Below, piece by piece: positions 1 to 13,400 of a DNA stretch of 64,000 bases. Position 1 is the stretch's first letter, and each line of letters begins with the position of its first letter. A model generated the notes under the pieces. It did not search any database and was not told the DNA's origin. It was given only the letters and a program-made list of their open reading frames with translations. Location of the stretch: contig NC_043755.1 in NCBI RefSeq assembly GCF_902148845.1, positions 5,563,790-5,627,789 of the forward strand, in the 5' to 3' direction. Position numbers and translations under genes: made by a program. This stretch comes from Salarias fasciatus. Taxonomy: Eukaryota > Chordata > Actinopteri > Blenniiformes > Blenniidae.

Positions 1-1818
<1,818 letters not shown>

Positions 1819-3540
1819 TGGACAGAGGGACGCAAAAAAAAGGACAGAGAAAGACAAAACGTGCTGCTGTTGACATTCCGAGACTGAACTCCAAACTGTG
1901 GATAGAGATTGTGATGTGTAGTAGAAACCCCTCTCCCGACACGGAGACTGGTGTCTGTATAGGCTGCATCTCAGCGCGGAGCCCTCGCCGCCCGCGTGGC
2001 GCCCCGCCTCTGACGAAAACGCCCCATGGGTCCGGTCAAACGCGGCGCGCCGCGCGGGCCGGGAGGGCCTCCCCGTTTGACGATCTGCGTTTGTGCCTGT
2101 CTGTGTGCACACTCAGTATGTGGCATTAGGAAAGCCTACCCCCCCCCTCCCTCCCCCCATGCATGTTTCTCATGTTTTGTTTTCTTTTTCCGTTTCCAAC
2201 ACGATCCTCTGTACCACCGACCCCCACATGAACCCGGAAGCCTTTTTGACTCGACACAAAACAAAACCCTCGGATTTGATTGAGTAAACTGCCCATCCTG
2301 TATTTACTGTAATTTGGTGGTTTAGAACGGGGACGTCCAGTGGACATTTTATTCATGGTGTGTAGGAACGGCTTCTTTTAAGACCCTACGATGCCTGTTG
2401 AATACGGTCACTATTGAAGATAGTGAGCAGTTATCAATAGTTTTATTGATATTGTCCTGGTCGATTAAAACGCTGATTGAGAGTGACCACAGGGCCTCTC
2501 CCTGTGACAGGGAAAGAGTCCTTATTGGACATGGATTAAATTGCTATGCAATTGAACTGGTCTCTGACTCCCTCTCTTTACAAATAAAAAAATGTTTTTA
2601 AGTTAACCTGTCGGAAGTAAAATGCATTATTATGGCACCTTCATGTTTGTGACAAATTAATAAAACTTGTAAAATAAATAGGGGTTTTGGGACATTTATC
2701 CACTTGATGTTTGACTCTTCCACCGCTGAGGGATCCTTGCCATCCTCGATGCAAAAAAGAAAACTAAAAAAAAACCAGCCACGCTGAGCGTAGTGAATGT
2801 ACCCAAGTCACCTCATTAATACTTGCAGAAAAACACAGTATTAGATCTGAAACCTGAGTCCCAACTTTAGTTTCACTCTCTTCTGTTGCTGTTATATTAT
2901 CTTAAAAACTCCACTGTGTTCAATTTACCACCTGATATTTAAAGTGAAAGCCCTATACAGTGAATGTGCACTGACCAAACTGTTTACATGTAGAGTTTAA
3001 ACATTTAAATCCTTAAAGAAGAAAAAAAAAAGAAAGATATTCTGGTGGTAGATTTAACTGGTGGCTCCAGTTCGGAGTTGTCTCGTCTGCCGTGCTTGTT
3101 TGTGTTTCCCTGAAGAACCAGAAGATTTAATGGGGGTGCAGGACGGAGCGTTAAAACCCAAATCGGACTCTTATTCTCTCTTTTTTTTCCCCCTTCTTTT
3201 GATCAACCATGAAAACTCCCGCTGTGTACCACAGTTAATGTGTGTGTGGTTAATCTTCAGGCTTCATTGGGCGGGCGGGCGGGCGGGGCGAGGGAGGGGG
3301 GGGCGGAACATGCAGCAAAGTTGTGAGATTTGCCTTTTATAGATTCTATTTTTTTGGGGCTTTTAAAAAAAAAAAAGGTTTTCAGAAAGGGAAGGTCAGT
3401 CAAAGAATTGCTTAAAAACAAATGTGAATTTCAAGACGTATTTACAGTTTTTTTCTCATCACAGTTCTGCATGGGAGATGTCATAAAAAATGGGGTTATA
3501 ACAGGATTGTAAAATTTCAATAAATACTTTTAAGAAATTA
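1819..3540 (+). other. cnot3: cnot3 3' UTR with alternative poly(A) signals
   Basis: No exon structure after the stop. AATAAA signals on the + strand lie at about 2583, 2659 and 3519, so short and long 3' UTRs are likely; the last is followed by AT-rich sequence before the prpf31 3' end. A GC-rich patch sits at 1975-2075 and a (GGGC)n run near 3268-3300. Confidence 0.7.
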
Positions 3541-3767
3541 AACGTCAGTGTGAAGTCCTGTTATTCCTACGAGGAATCTGGATTCACTTGTTTTAGATCT
3601 GCTTTGATTTGAAGCATTAAAGCAAATCTAAAAAAGGAAATGAACGGTTTGTGTCTTTTGGATATTCATGGTACGACTCGCACTACAATTACTCATATGT
3701 ATAAAACCACTTTCGAATTCTATCTTAAGAGAAAAAAAAAAACAAGTGACATTTATGAATTCTTAGT

Positions 3768-3773
3768 TTTATT
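3768..3773 (-). terminator. prpf31: prpf31 poly(A) signal
   Basis: TTTATT on the + strand (AATAAA on -) 100 bases past the prpf31 stop and about 245 bases from the last cnot3 signal, so the two transcripts end tail to tail with little spacer. Confidence 0.65.
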
Positions 3774-3873
3774 AAAATCGGAAAATCGATAACCAGTGAC
3801 GGTAAAAAAGAAAAGAAAGACGACAAAATGAAAGTGGAGACTCCATACAGGGCTGAGTGCGGGAGGATTCTGT

Positions 3874-6800
3874 TCACATTTTAGAGTCTTTCTTGACTTT
3901 GAGGAACTCCGCCATGTTGGAGAAATATTTCTGGTTGGCTTCAGCCACCTTCTTCTCTGCAGCCTGCGGGTTCACGATCTCCAGGCCCTGGAAGAGAGCG
4001 GAGACGCTCAGCACGCTGGAGTCACGATGCTCGTGTGAACGCTCCCGTGTGTCTGCTGGTCCTCACCTGCAGCGGAGTGAAGGCTACGCTGGAGCTGGTT
4101 CCCGAGGAGCGATCCCTCACCGTCGACTTCCCTCCGTACGTCATGCTCTGCTTCTGCAGCGTTCTCTGTGGCGGGGACAAGCGAGACGGAGACGTGAGTG
4201 ACGCTGGGAAACGCAGCACAAGCGGCGGGGCGGCAGTCGGCTGTTGAACGCGGCGGCTCTCCTACCTGGAGGGATTTGGAGATCCTGGCCTTGGTGGCCT
4301 CGTTGACCTGAGCCTGTCGGACTCTGCCGCTGCCGCTCTTCCCCAGCTGACCCAGGCTGAAGCCCAGGTCCTCCTGATAGGCGTCGTCTTCAATCTGCAA
4401 CACAGGAACATCTTTCACTATTTACATCTATGCAGAGTAGGCCAACATCTTCTGGAGCACGTTAAAAATCCCACTGGATCAGAGAACCAAACCTTCACCA
4501 ACCTCTGCAAAGGTCATCCTGTTGGCATGCTTCCTGATCTCAGTCAGTCCCAGACGTTCCTTCATCTTTCGGTACCTTGAGGGAGACGCGAGAGCAGCAG
4601 AGTTCAGCTGAGATTTTCTAAACCGAGTTATGTAAGCTCCCCGTCGTCGTTTTACTTCTCAGTGTTTTTGGCAGGAGTTAATCTCGGTAACCTCCAATGA
4701 TCAAGATTTACACTCTGTGACTGACAGAGTGACGGGCGGCGTACCTCCGTCCTCCTCTCTTCTTCCTCTGCCCGTCCAGCGGGGCAGGAAGTGGTTTGAC
4801 CTGCTTCACCGGCGGAGGCTCCTGCCATTTGTCAAACTTCCTCTCGATCTCTTCTTTCAGGTCGTAGCCGACCTGCAGACAGTCCATCGGTTGGAAATGT
4901 GACTGACTGAAAGCTCATGAATAAAATCACATTTTGTTTTGACAATTTATTGTTCATTGACAAATTTCTGCACACGACTGCTTCTGAATATACGCAACGG
5001 AGAAGTTCATCTTTCCATAAATAATTCATCAAACTGTAAAGTCTTATGAAAATCTAAATTATAATCTCTCAATATAATGTCAAAAGGTCACACTATTCCT
5101 TGATTTCCTTTTAAATTCAAGGTCAAAGTGATTGAAATCAATATTCTTAACTCCATTTTGTGTGATCAGAGTGTAAGAATGCCTGAAAGAAATCCATTTG
5201 TAATGTTTTATATCTGTAAATCAAACCAAGAAAACAGTAGATGACTGAACATCCATTAATGAAACTCACCTTCCCATCTGAACTCTCATGGAAACTGTCC
5301 ACCCGGGATGCCAGAGTGCATTTAGCAGCCACCAGGCGAGCTGCCTTCCTCCTGAGGTCCTGTGTGTTAAAACAAATAAGAATAAAATCAAAAAAAAAAA
5401 AAAAATCCTCTCTGAGTCAACAGTATGTTGAGGTGTTTTACTGACAGGTGGGAGAGACTGAACCACGTCACAGTGGTAGATGAAGCCGGTGTGGGGAAGC
5501 AGCGACGTGCTGCTGAAGCCCGACAGCGTCCTCCGCTGAGCTCCCAGCAGCATCAGGTTACAGGCCGGCATCTTTGACAGGTTCGTGAGGCCGCCGGCGA
5601 TACCTGCACCCAATCAGAGACCAAGAAAAAGTCATGAGAGGAAGGAAAAAAAAACTTCAGCTGCACGAGTCCGCACTACTCTGACGTTTCTCTCACCCAT
5701 AATCTTCGCTGCTGTCGACGCTCCAACAATAATGGACAGATTTGGGGCGATGAACGACATTCTGGATTCCACATATTCGTATATTCTGTGTTTGGACTGG
5801 TTCAGCTCCAGAGCCATGTCACACGCCTCCTCCAGCTGCTTCAGCTCTTCCTCACTGAGCATCGTCCTGAGAATCCACAAAGGTGTGAGGATCACGGACA
5901 CTGAACAGGAAGTTATATCTGTGTGGGAAGGCCTCTGCTGAAACAACGCCACAAACACACTCACCCCTGTGTGGTTGAGGCCGTAACACTGACAACCATA
6001 ATAGTGGCGTTGGTGAGAATTTGCTGTAAAGTCTCGTTGGTTTTGCATTTCTCCAGATTGTTTCCAAGTTCCTGCAAGTCAATTAAAAAAGAAAAAAAAA
6101 CTACAACACACATTTATAGTGTTTTAAACTCAAATATATTCTAAAAAGTCATGATATATTGGCTGAAATGAGGCACTTTGACCAAACTCTGGTGGCTTTG
6201 AAGCTGCCCGACAAAATTTCATGAAACACTACGAAACGACACTAAAGACACAGTCTTCTCTTGACTTCTAAATAGTCTTTTGACTTCCACTCACCTTGAC
6301 TGTGCGGATGTAATCTAAAGAATCTGGCACCAGGGACTCGAGCTCCGGGAACCTCTTGGAGTATTTGTCTCTTGTGAACTTGTGAATGATGTCTGAAAAC
6401 AAGTCAGAGACAAAGAGGGTCACAACAGGAGGGACTTAATCCTTTTTACGCAGTGTGTGTTGCCTGCGCAGCAGAACGGACAACTCACTGAGCTCATTGT
6501 CGATCTCCACCGTGAGATTATTGGCTGCTACAATCAGTCTGTACTCCGGGTCGGCCTCCACTGGACCGGCCACTAAGCAAGGACAAAAACAAGAGCGTTT
6601 AACCGAAAGCTGTACCAAACTTTAAAAAGGCAATTGAAAAAAAAAAAAAAAAACTGAATTCACTGTAAATCATGTTCAAGGAAAACATAAGAAAGTGCTC
6701 CTAACAGGAAGTTAAATGGTTCACACTCACCCTCAGAGTTCTTGCGTTGCTTTCCAATATATACAGAAATTTTGTCGATGATCTCTGAAAACTGAACACA

Positions 6801-7089
6801 AAGCAAAGTTGCACAAAACAGAATTTTTTTGCAAACCTCTAATTGTAAGACTCCCTCACGTGATGAACCTCACCTGCTTGCTGTTGCGAAGCTTCGCAAT
6901 GGACGCAACACTCTCAGCTTTACTGTAGTCTACCTCCATCTCCTCTGGGATGTCTTCCAGCCCACCGTCCGCCCTGACCTGGGAAGCCTCTCCATCGCTG
7001 TCCCCCTCATCTCCCTCTGGGTACAGCCCGTCCTCCCCCTCGTCTCCGGCCTCCTCCAGGTCAGCCAGGAGCTCATCAGCCAGCGACAT
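3874..7089 (-). CDS. prpf31: U4/U6 small nuclear ribonucleoprotein Prp31
   Basis: Thirteen coding exons in transcript order: 7089-6874, 6791-6731, 6572-6489, 6392-6295, 6071-5965, 5866-5697, 5603-5446, 5359-5270, 4872-4745, 4575-4503, 4394-4266, 4165-4067, 3987-3874; 1527 nt, 508 residues against 499 in human. Starts MSLADELLADLEEA; an acidic N-terminus is followed by the NOP domain (ANNLTVEI, KRFPELESLVP, LSEEELKQLEEACDMALEL, YEYVESRMSFIAPNLS, GASTAAKIMG), then the basic KKRGGRRYRKMKERLGL segment and a C-terminus ending EFLKVKKDSKM. Prp31 binds the U4 5' stem-loop with the 15.5K protein and clamps the U4/U6.U5 tri-snRNP in the nucleus. An in-frame ATG two codons upstream straddles the probable splice acceptor, so I chose the family start. 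Human orthologue is a retinitis pigmentosa gene (RP11). Confidence 0.97.
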
Positions 7090-8222
7090 CTGCATTTAAC
7101 CAACAGGAGACGATGTGAGCAGAGATCAGTTTTTAAAGAGTCAGTGTCAACAATTTTAGTTACTATTTCAGCCCGCCAATGCTGTTGGGACAAAGTGTAG
7201 ATCACTCTTGGCTTAGTATCCAGAAACCCTGATCGCCAGGAAATACATTATAAATTCATACACAGGTTGAATTTAACACAGAAAGCTTCATCTGATCAAA
7301 GTAATCAATGATCCCACATGCACTCTCTACTCCTCTAAAGTGGTTTGCACCTATATTTTCATATGACCTGGGACTGTGCTTCGGTAGCCTCATTCTGGAG
7401 GATGGTGGCTTTTAAACTTTTCAAAATTGTTCAATGTGAAGTTGCCTTATTCCCCTGCTGCACTCATCCTCGATGATCTATCCAGACTGGTTTTTAAATC
7501 AGACAAGAAAGGAGCGCTTCTGGCCGGACAGACAGCTGCAAAATAAACTGGCACACGCTGGAAACCTCCACATTCACTTTCTTTCAGAGCATATCGATTA
7601 ACAAATCTGGACATTGTCTACTTAGAGTTGTCAACAGCTGGGGTTGTTTTGTTTGAATGATCTGCCACACATATAGGCTATATTAATTTGTTTACCATTC
7701 CTACTGTTATTTCAAGGTGTACGATTGCCATGCTTGTGAGACATACTGATTTACAGAATGTTAGCAGACACTTGTTCTGCTGCATTTTTGTTCAAACATA
7801 TTCAGTTTTTCCTATTAAAATAAATCAAACATTTGACTTTACTCTCTTTACTCTCAAATACCAAAGCAAACAACGTCGCATATTTTGTTTTACAATGTAT
7901 AAATAAATTATCCCCGTCAAAAGTCTCAGTTACAAAAGTGAACTGATACTTTTAAATAATTCCGTTAATTTTTAACAGCATATCAGTCCTATTGACGAAT
8001 TCAGGCCAAAATATAATCTGATCAAAGGACACATGGGGGGCAGTGTGAGTGTCCAGGGGTTTATGCCACTCAAGCGGCAAATATAATAACAAATATCCTC
8101 AAAAAAGGAAGGTAAGAGCCTGTGTGGCTTTACTGCTGCTGTTAATTCATTGTAGAGTCGATAGCTAGCTAACACTAGCATACGTTGACTTCACGTTATT
8201 TAAATCCTTCAAAGTCACTCAC
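7090..8222 (-). other. prpf31: prpf31 5' UTR intron
   Basis: Non-coding stretch between the donor at 8223/8222 (CTGAG then GTGAGTGAC on -) and the acceptor immediately before the start codon. Ordinary AT-rich sequence; no repeat, RNA gene or conserved reading frame recognised. Confidence 0.6.
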
Positions 8223-8450
8223 CTCAGCAGTTTAAGTTGTGACTGTTCAGACGCAGACTGGATCAGGAGCACAAAATCGCCTCCCGAAATCGTCGGGATC
8301 GTCGATTTGCAAGTAAAATTACGTGCTTTCCAGAGTTCCACTGCGTTTGTTTGTGGCTCGATTCTGCGCCGCACGATAGTGACGTGTGACGCACAATAAG
8401 GACGTACACCTCGCGCAAGGCTCTTTGGGAAATGTAGTCAGTATCAAACC
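8223..8450 (-). promoter_or_regulatory. prpf31: prpf31 non-coding first exon and promoter
   Basis: The first exon ends at a clear donor (8223). Upstream on the - strand is a CpG-containing stretch with a ZNF143/THAP11-type motif: read on -, ACTACATTTCCCAAAGAG at 8438-8421, close to the consensus ACTACAATTCCCAGAATGC typical of vertebrate housekeeping promoters. No TATA box. The start site itself is inferred. Confidence 0.55.
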
Positions 8451-9110
8451 CGCAAAATATATTTCCATTTAAAAAATTCAATTTCAAAAACTAGGAAAGC
8501 AATATAAAAATTTCTAAGAATAATATTTAATTCCACGAAATTTGCTACTGAATGCACAATTTTTTTTTATTTGAAACATTTAGCTAAAAACTTTGTATTT
8601 AGAAAATTTATTTTATTTTGAAAATGGCTTGCACTGTCAGTCTATGTTGTGGTTTGTGAACATGGACGGATCATATAAAGTCAGAAATTACTTGACCCCG
8701 AAGCTGAGACCTAAAAGAAAACATAACATTCATAAATAGTACAGTTTGTGGTGTTTTTATGTTTTTGGCACCTGTCAATCAGCAGTATTAAATTTTACAT
8801 GATTTTTAAAAGATTCGGTGCTACATGTCTATGTGATAATGACTCAGTATCATTTTGTGTTGCGTTGGTACCAATTTAAAAAAGATCTTGATATCTTACA
8901 GTTTCTTTCCCATTGTCCTTTGTATTGTTCCGTTCATTCATTCTCAGTGTCGTCAAATGTGACGGGATTAATCTACGAGCCCTCCACCTCTGTGGGCTCA
9001 CATGACTGGCAACACTCAGTTATTTGTTAAATATATGATTATAATTTTTATAGATGTCAAACAAGATTCAGTCATGAAACGATTCAAATAGGATGTTCAC
9101 ATTTTGTAGT
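8451..9110. other. prpf31-lmtk3 intergenic stretch
   Basis: AT-rich sequence between the prpf31 promoter and the lmtk3 poly(A) signal. I looked for TFPT, the divergent neighbour of PRPF31 in mammals, and saw no trace of it. Confidence 0.5.
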
Positions 9111-9111
9111 T

Positions 9112-9608
9112 TTTATTTCCCCGTATTTATACATTACCCCTTGAAAACCATTCTTTAAACAATACAAGTTTAAACCAACATTTAAACAGACTAAACAAAT
9201 GGACTAGTTGGACCTCGACCTCAGGATGGACTGTTATTAGTAGAAAATGGGATAAATTAACATATACACAAACAAATGGAGCTATTTACTCATGAATTTT
9301 TTTTTCATGCTAAGCTACATTAACTGTCATTAAACAAGATAAAAGAAAGACAAGACATCTAAAAATTCATAGACATTGGAAATTAATGAAACATTACAGG
9401 ATGTATTTCCATACAGTTTGGAATATATTAACAAGTAAAATTATACAAAATACTTTTGTTCTTTAGCAATTAAGACGTTTGGGAAAATATTTTTGATTTA
9501 TTTGTTATGAAGTTCTTAGAGAAGGTATAACCTAGATGCATTCTGTCCCAAACAAATTAGAGCTAAATTTATATATGTTAATTGCCTAAATAAAAAGTAA
9601 AATGCAAA

Positions 9609-9669
<61 letters not shown>

Positions 9670-10430
9670 ATGAATAAATAAATAAATAAATGCAACGTGA
9701 CTTTACATAAATACATTAAATAATACAATAAATACAGAAATTATTGTAAAATGAAGGGAATTAAACCATTTTTGGAAATGAAAGTAAAAAGAAACAAAGC
9801 TTGTTTCCTTTTTCGTGCAGTCTAAGAATACATCTAAAAGTAAACAGCTCTAAAATGATGTTGTATACACTTGTATTATGATATTTGTACAAATGCTAAG
9901 GACTACAGGAGTCAAGCAACTTCTGGTTCAAACTGCTGCCTACAAGATCAACTGAATGACTGCGATGAAAAAGGTCTCTGATGAAGAGAGGACTGGATGC
10001 CAAGCGTCTATGCAGACAGACGAGTGAGGAAAGAAAGTGCATTCCCCGCACACCCGGGGAACAATACAACAGAATGGAGCAGAAAAAGAGAAGGTAAGCT
10101 GGTACACAGCAAGACTCCCACTGCATAGCTGTCAAATCTGGTTCAGACTTTACAAAGCTCCAGGCTCCTCTTCTCCTCCTCGCATATGCTGCCTTCTCCA
10201 TGAATAAACTCTGTAAACAGTGGCGGACAGGAGCGCCGCGGCCCCTCTCATACAAAATCCCGTCGCTGGTAAAACCTGGAATGTGTCCAACTTTAAGGAG
10301 CGGAGTCTCAATCTTTCAGGTGCCTGTTCAATAAAAAAATATCCTCTGGATGAGCGGCTGGTTGCTGGGGTAAGTTACTGGCCAGTCCGAGAGGGTCCAG
10401 CTCTGACGGGTCCTGTGGCGCCCGCTGGCG
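9112..10430 (-). other. lmtk3: lmtk3 3' UTR
   Basis: Follows the TGA at 10433-10431. The most distal AATAAA (TTTATT on +) is at 9112-9117; others occur near 9499. It contains the long AAAT microsatellite. No other reading frame of note. Confidence 0.6.
9606..9691 (+). repeat. (AAAT)n microsatellite
   Basis: About 86 bases of AAAT units with one or two interruptions inside the lmtk3 3' UTR; on the transcript strand it reads (ATTT)n, resembling an extended AU-rich element. Confidence 0.95.
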
Positions 10431-13400
10431 TCACACCAAGTGGGGGTCGTCCGCGGGACTGACAGTGAAGCGCGATGAAGTCACCGGACCGCCACCGACG
10501 GGCGACCTGGGCTTGATTGATAAATCATCTTTCCTCCTTGATTCTTTGCTCTTGACATGTGGTCCTAAAGAAAAAAGTTTAAAACAACAAGAAATAAGCA
10601 TTAACTAAAAAAAAAAAACCCAGCAACACCAGATTCAAGGAAGCCCAGGGGTTAACGCTGTCGACTGGCCTCTCACTCTGATTGTGAATTTCACGTGTTT
10701 GGGGAGCTTTGTGTTGCATTGTGGGTAACGTAGAAGGAGAGTGGGTCTTTCACAGGTATGTGGCCTGGTGAAGTGCAGGTCTGTAAACTGTCCATGCTTT
10801 TTTTGTTTTTAAAGAAAATAACATGAATTAGTATAGGTTTGTTAAAAATCAGGAACGACTTCAGAGGAGCCAGAGAGCAGCCAATATGAGCTTCTCTCAA
10901 AGGGCTGATTCTTACTTTAATACTCATTTACACATAATAAAGCTTGTTGTTTTTCACTCTTACTCCAGAAAAGGAGTTGGATTAGTTTCCACTTTCACCA
11001 GCTGTCGATACACAAATTATCCAAAAGGCGAATGAGTGTAACTTCTGCTGCTTCTGACGAGAACACGTGGCTTTAGTTCTACCAGGAGAATCTCTATGAG
11101 GACACGGAGACACACATGCCTAATTGGAAATCTGAAACCCCAAACTGACATTGAAGTAAAGGGATTTCAGTTATTGTATAACATTACATTACCACCTGTT
11201 ATTGTATTACAGAATGTAGCATAAAAGTAAAATCGACGCCAACATCATTTGAAGATGTTTTCAGATCTTTATATCCTTACACTTTGTGATAAATAACAAA
11301 GTTAAAGTCACTAACTGCTTTGAAAATGTGACCAAGAAAATATATCTAATCAAATATTAATGACAACAGCAGAGGAAAAATAGAGAAGTTATAACTTATC
11401 CAACCAGAGGTCAAAGAGTAAATAAACAAACTATCTTAAAGTAAATATCAAAGATAAACGTCACTTTTGAGTGCCCTCTTCCTACCCCTCTCTGACCTCC
11501 ACTAAAATTCTCTATACTACCGAGTGAGATGGTGACAAACCAACTGCAGGGCAGAAAATAAACTAATAATCTCCATCTATTAATACAAGCACACTGAGGT
11601 GAGACAGTTTGAGTTAAAATTAACACAAAGGGAACTCAGCGTCTTCCTTCACAGCTTTCAAGTCTGAACTGAAAAGATCATGAAAGCGTCTAATTTTGGT
11701 GTTTGTGTAAACGCACAGCCCAAAAGGAAACTCTGAATATTTATTACTCCGAGAAATGAAGCGACGAGAGCGCAGGATGGAGAGCAGAAGTCAAGAAAGC
11801 AGCCGGGGATGTGTCGGGAAACACAGCTCAGGCCTGCATTGTTGAGGGCAGGATTAACGTCCTGCTCGGTTCCACATGTCACCGTGTGGCGGGGGATAAT
11901 TATAGAAGATTAATTCTGGCTGCATGTTTGGAGAGGAGAGCTGAAGGTTTTCCATTTCAAGGGGGGGGGGGGAATGAGTTTGTTGTTGTCTGATTTCATT
12001 ACGTCATCCTCAAGCTCGAGGTGGGAAATAACTGATACTACCGCGTGAAAATAAGGAGATAAATCAGTCTGAATTGTGTTTCTCTGTGAGGGGGCTGAGT
12101 GTTATGCAATGAACTCTTGCTAATATGAGTATGTCACTTTATAGACACTATGGTTCCTGTTCTGCACCAGTGAAGCTCTTGTGTTTTGTTTGATAGTTGA
12201 TTCACACTGTAAACTTTAAAGACACACTCATAAAACTCACAATGACAGTTGTACTGCATGCAACTAATACCGCCATTTTCCTTTGATCATAGTTTTCCAC
12301 CAATTAATCACAGGATAGTTAGAGAGCATGAAATGGCTGCGTGTGGCCCGAGTGCTGTACCAAGGTCTGATTTATTCAGTCTGCGTCGGAAAGTATATGA
12401 AAAGATGGACTTTAAGGCAATAATACTTGAATATTTACATCTTTTCTTGGGCAGATTTAGTAACTGATTTTAAGTTCATTGCTAACATCATTGAAAAGGA
12501 AACATAAGACATTGTACATCGTTGTTTCATGCATTGTAAGAAAGAAAAGAAATGAGTTCACACAGAAAGTGCAATGATTAAATCATGAGTGGAAAATGTT
12601 TCTGAACCCACCGTGCAAATCCAACTTGGTGTTCTTGGTAGATACAGGGGCAGGACTGGTGGGAGCTGAGGTGCTCAACTCGTTGGTTGGCGTTTCCTGT
12701 TTCAGTGAAAATAAAGGTCAGTTTTGTCTTTCATCCTGAGATGAGCCTGCATGATTCAGCAACAGAATGAAGAGGAAATACCTGGTCGAAAAGGTAGATC
12801 GTGACATCATCGAAAAAGGACACATTCCTCCCTCTGTCCCTCTCTCTGTCCATCGGCTCCTTGGGAGACTTCAGCAGACTCCTTAGACCGACACGCTTGT
12901 CCACGTCTGTTTCCGTGACCACGATCACCCTCCGGGAGCTTTCGTCCTCCTGCTCGTCTTCCTCCTCCTCGTCGGGGTCGCTTCCCGACGACAGTCCTCT
13001 CCGTCTCCCGATTCGATTTCCGATGGCGCCATCCCCAAATCCTCCCTTACCCGACGAGGTGAGGGGGAGAGTCAGAGCGAGGGGTGGGAGGGCAAGAGAC
13101 AGGCGAGCCAGCTTTGCTATGAACGAGTGAGCAGAGGAAAAAAATGAGGAAAAACACGACAGGATCTACTTTTCAGACAGTGACTGTTTGGTTGTGATGA
13201 GAAATTATAGAAATTATAGTCCTGTCTAATTCACCTGTGGGGGGATATGCAGTGTGAAAAGTACCTTTCATTGCCTGGTTTGCCGTAGGCTGAGGTGTTG
13301 AGACTTCAGATGGTTCGATCACAGTGAGCGGCTCAGATTTAGTTTCATCAGACTCTGTGAGGGCCTGTGTGCTGGGAGCAGCTTCCTGGTCATCTTGGCT

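Noticed and set aside
8451-9110. TFPT next to prpf31
   Set aside because: No coding resemblance in either strand of the spacer.
9516-9728. 70-codon frame of repeated Leu-Phe-Ile-Tyr
   Set aside because: Product of the AAAT microsatellite.
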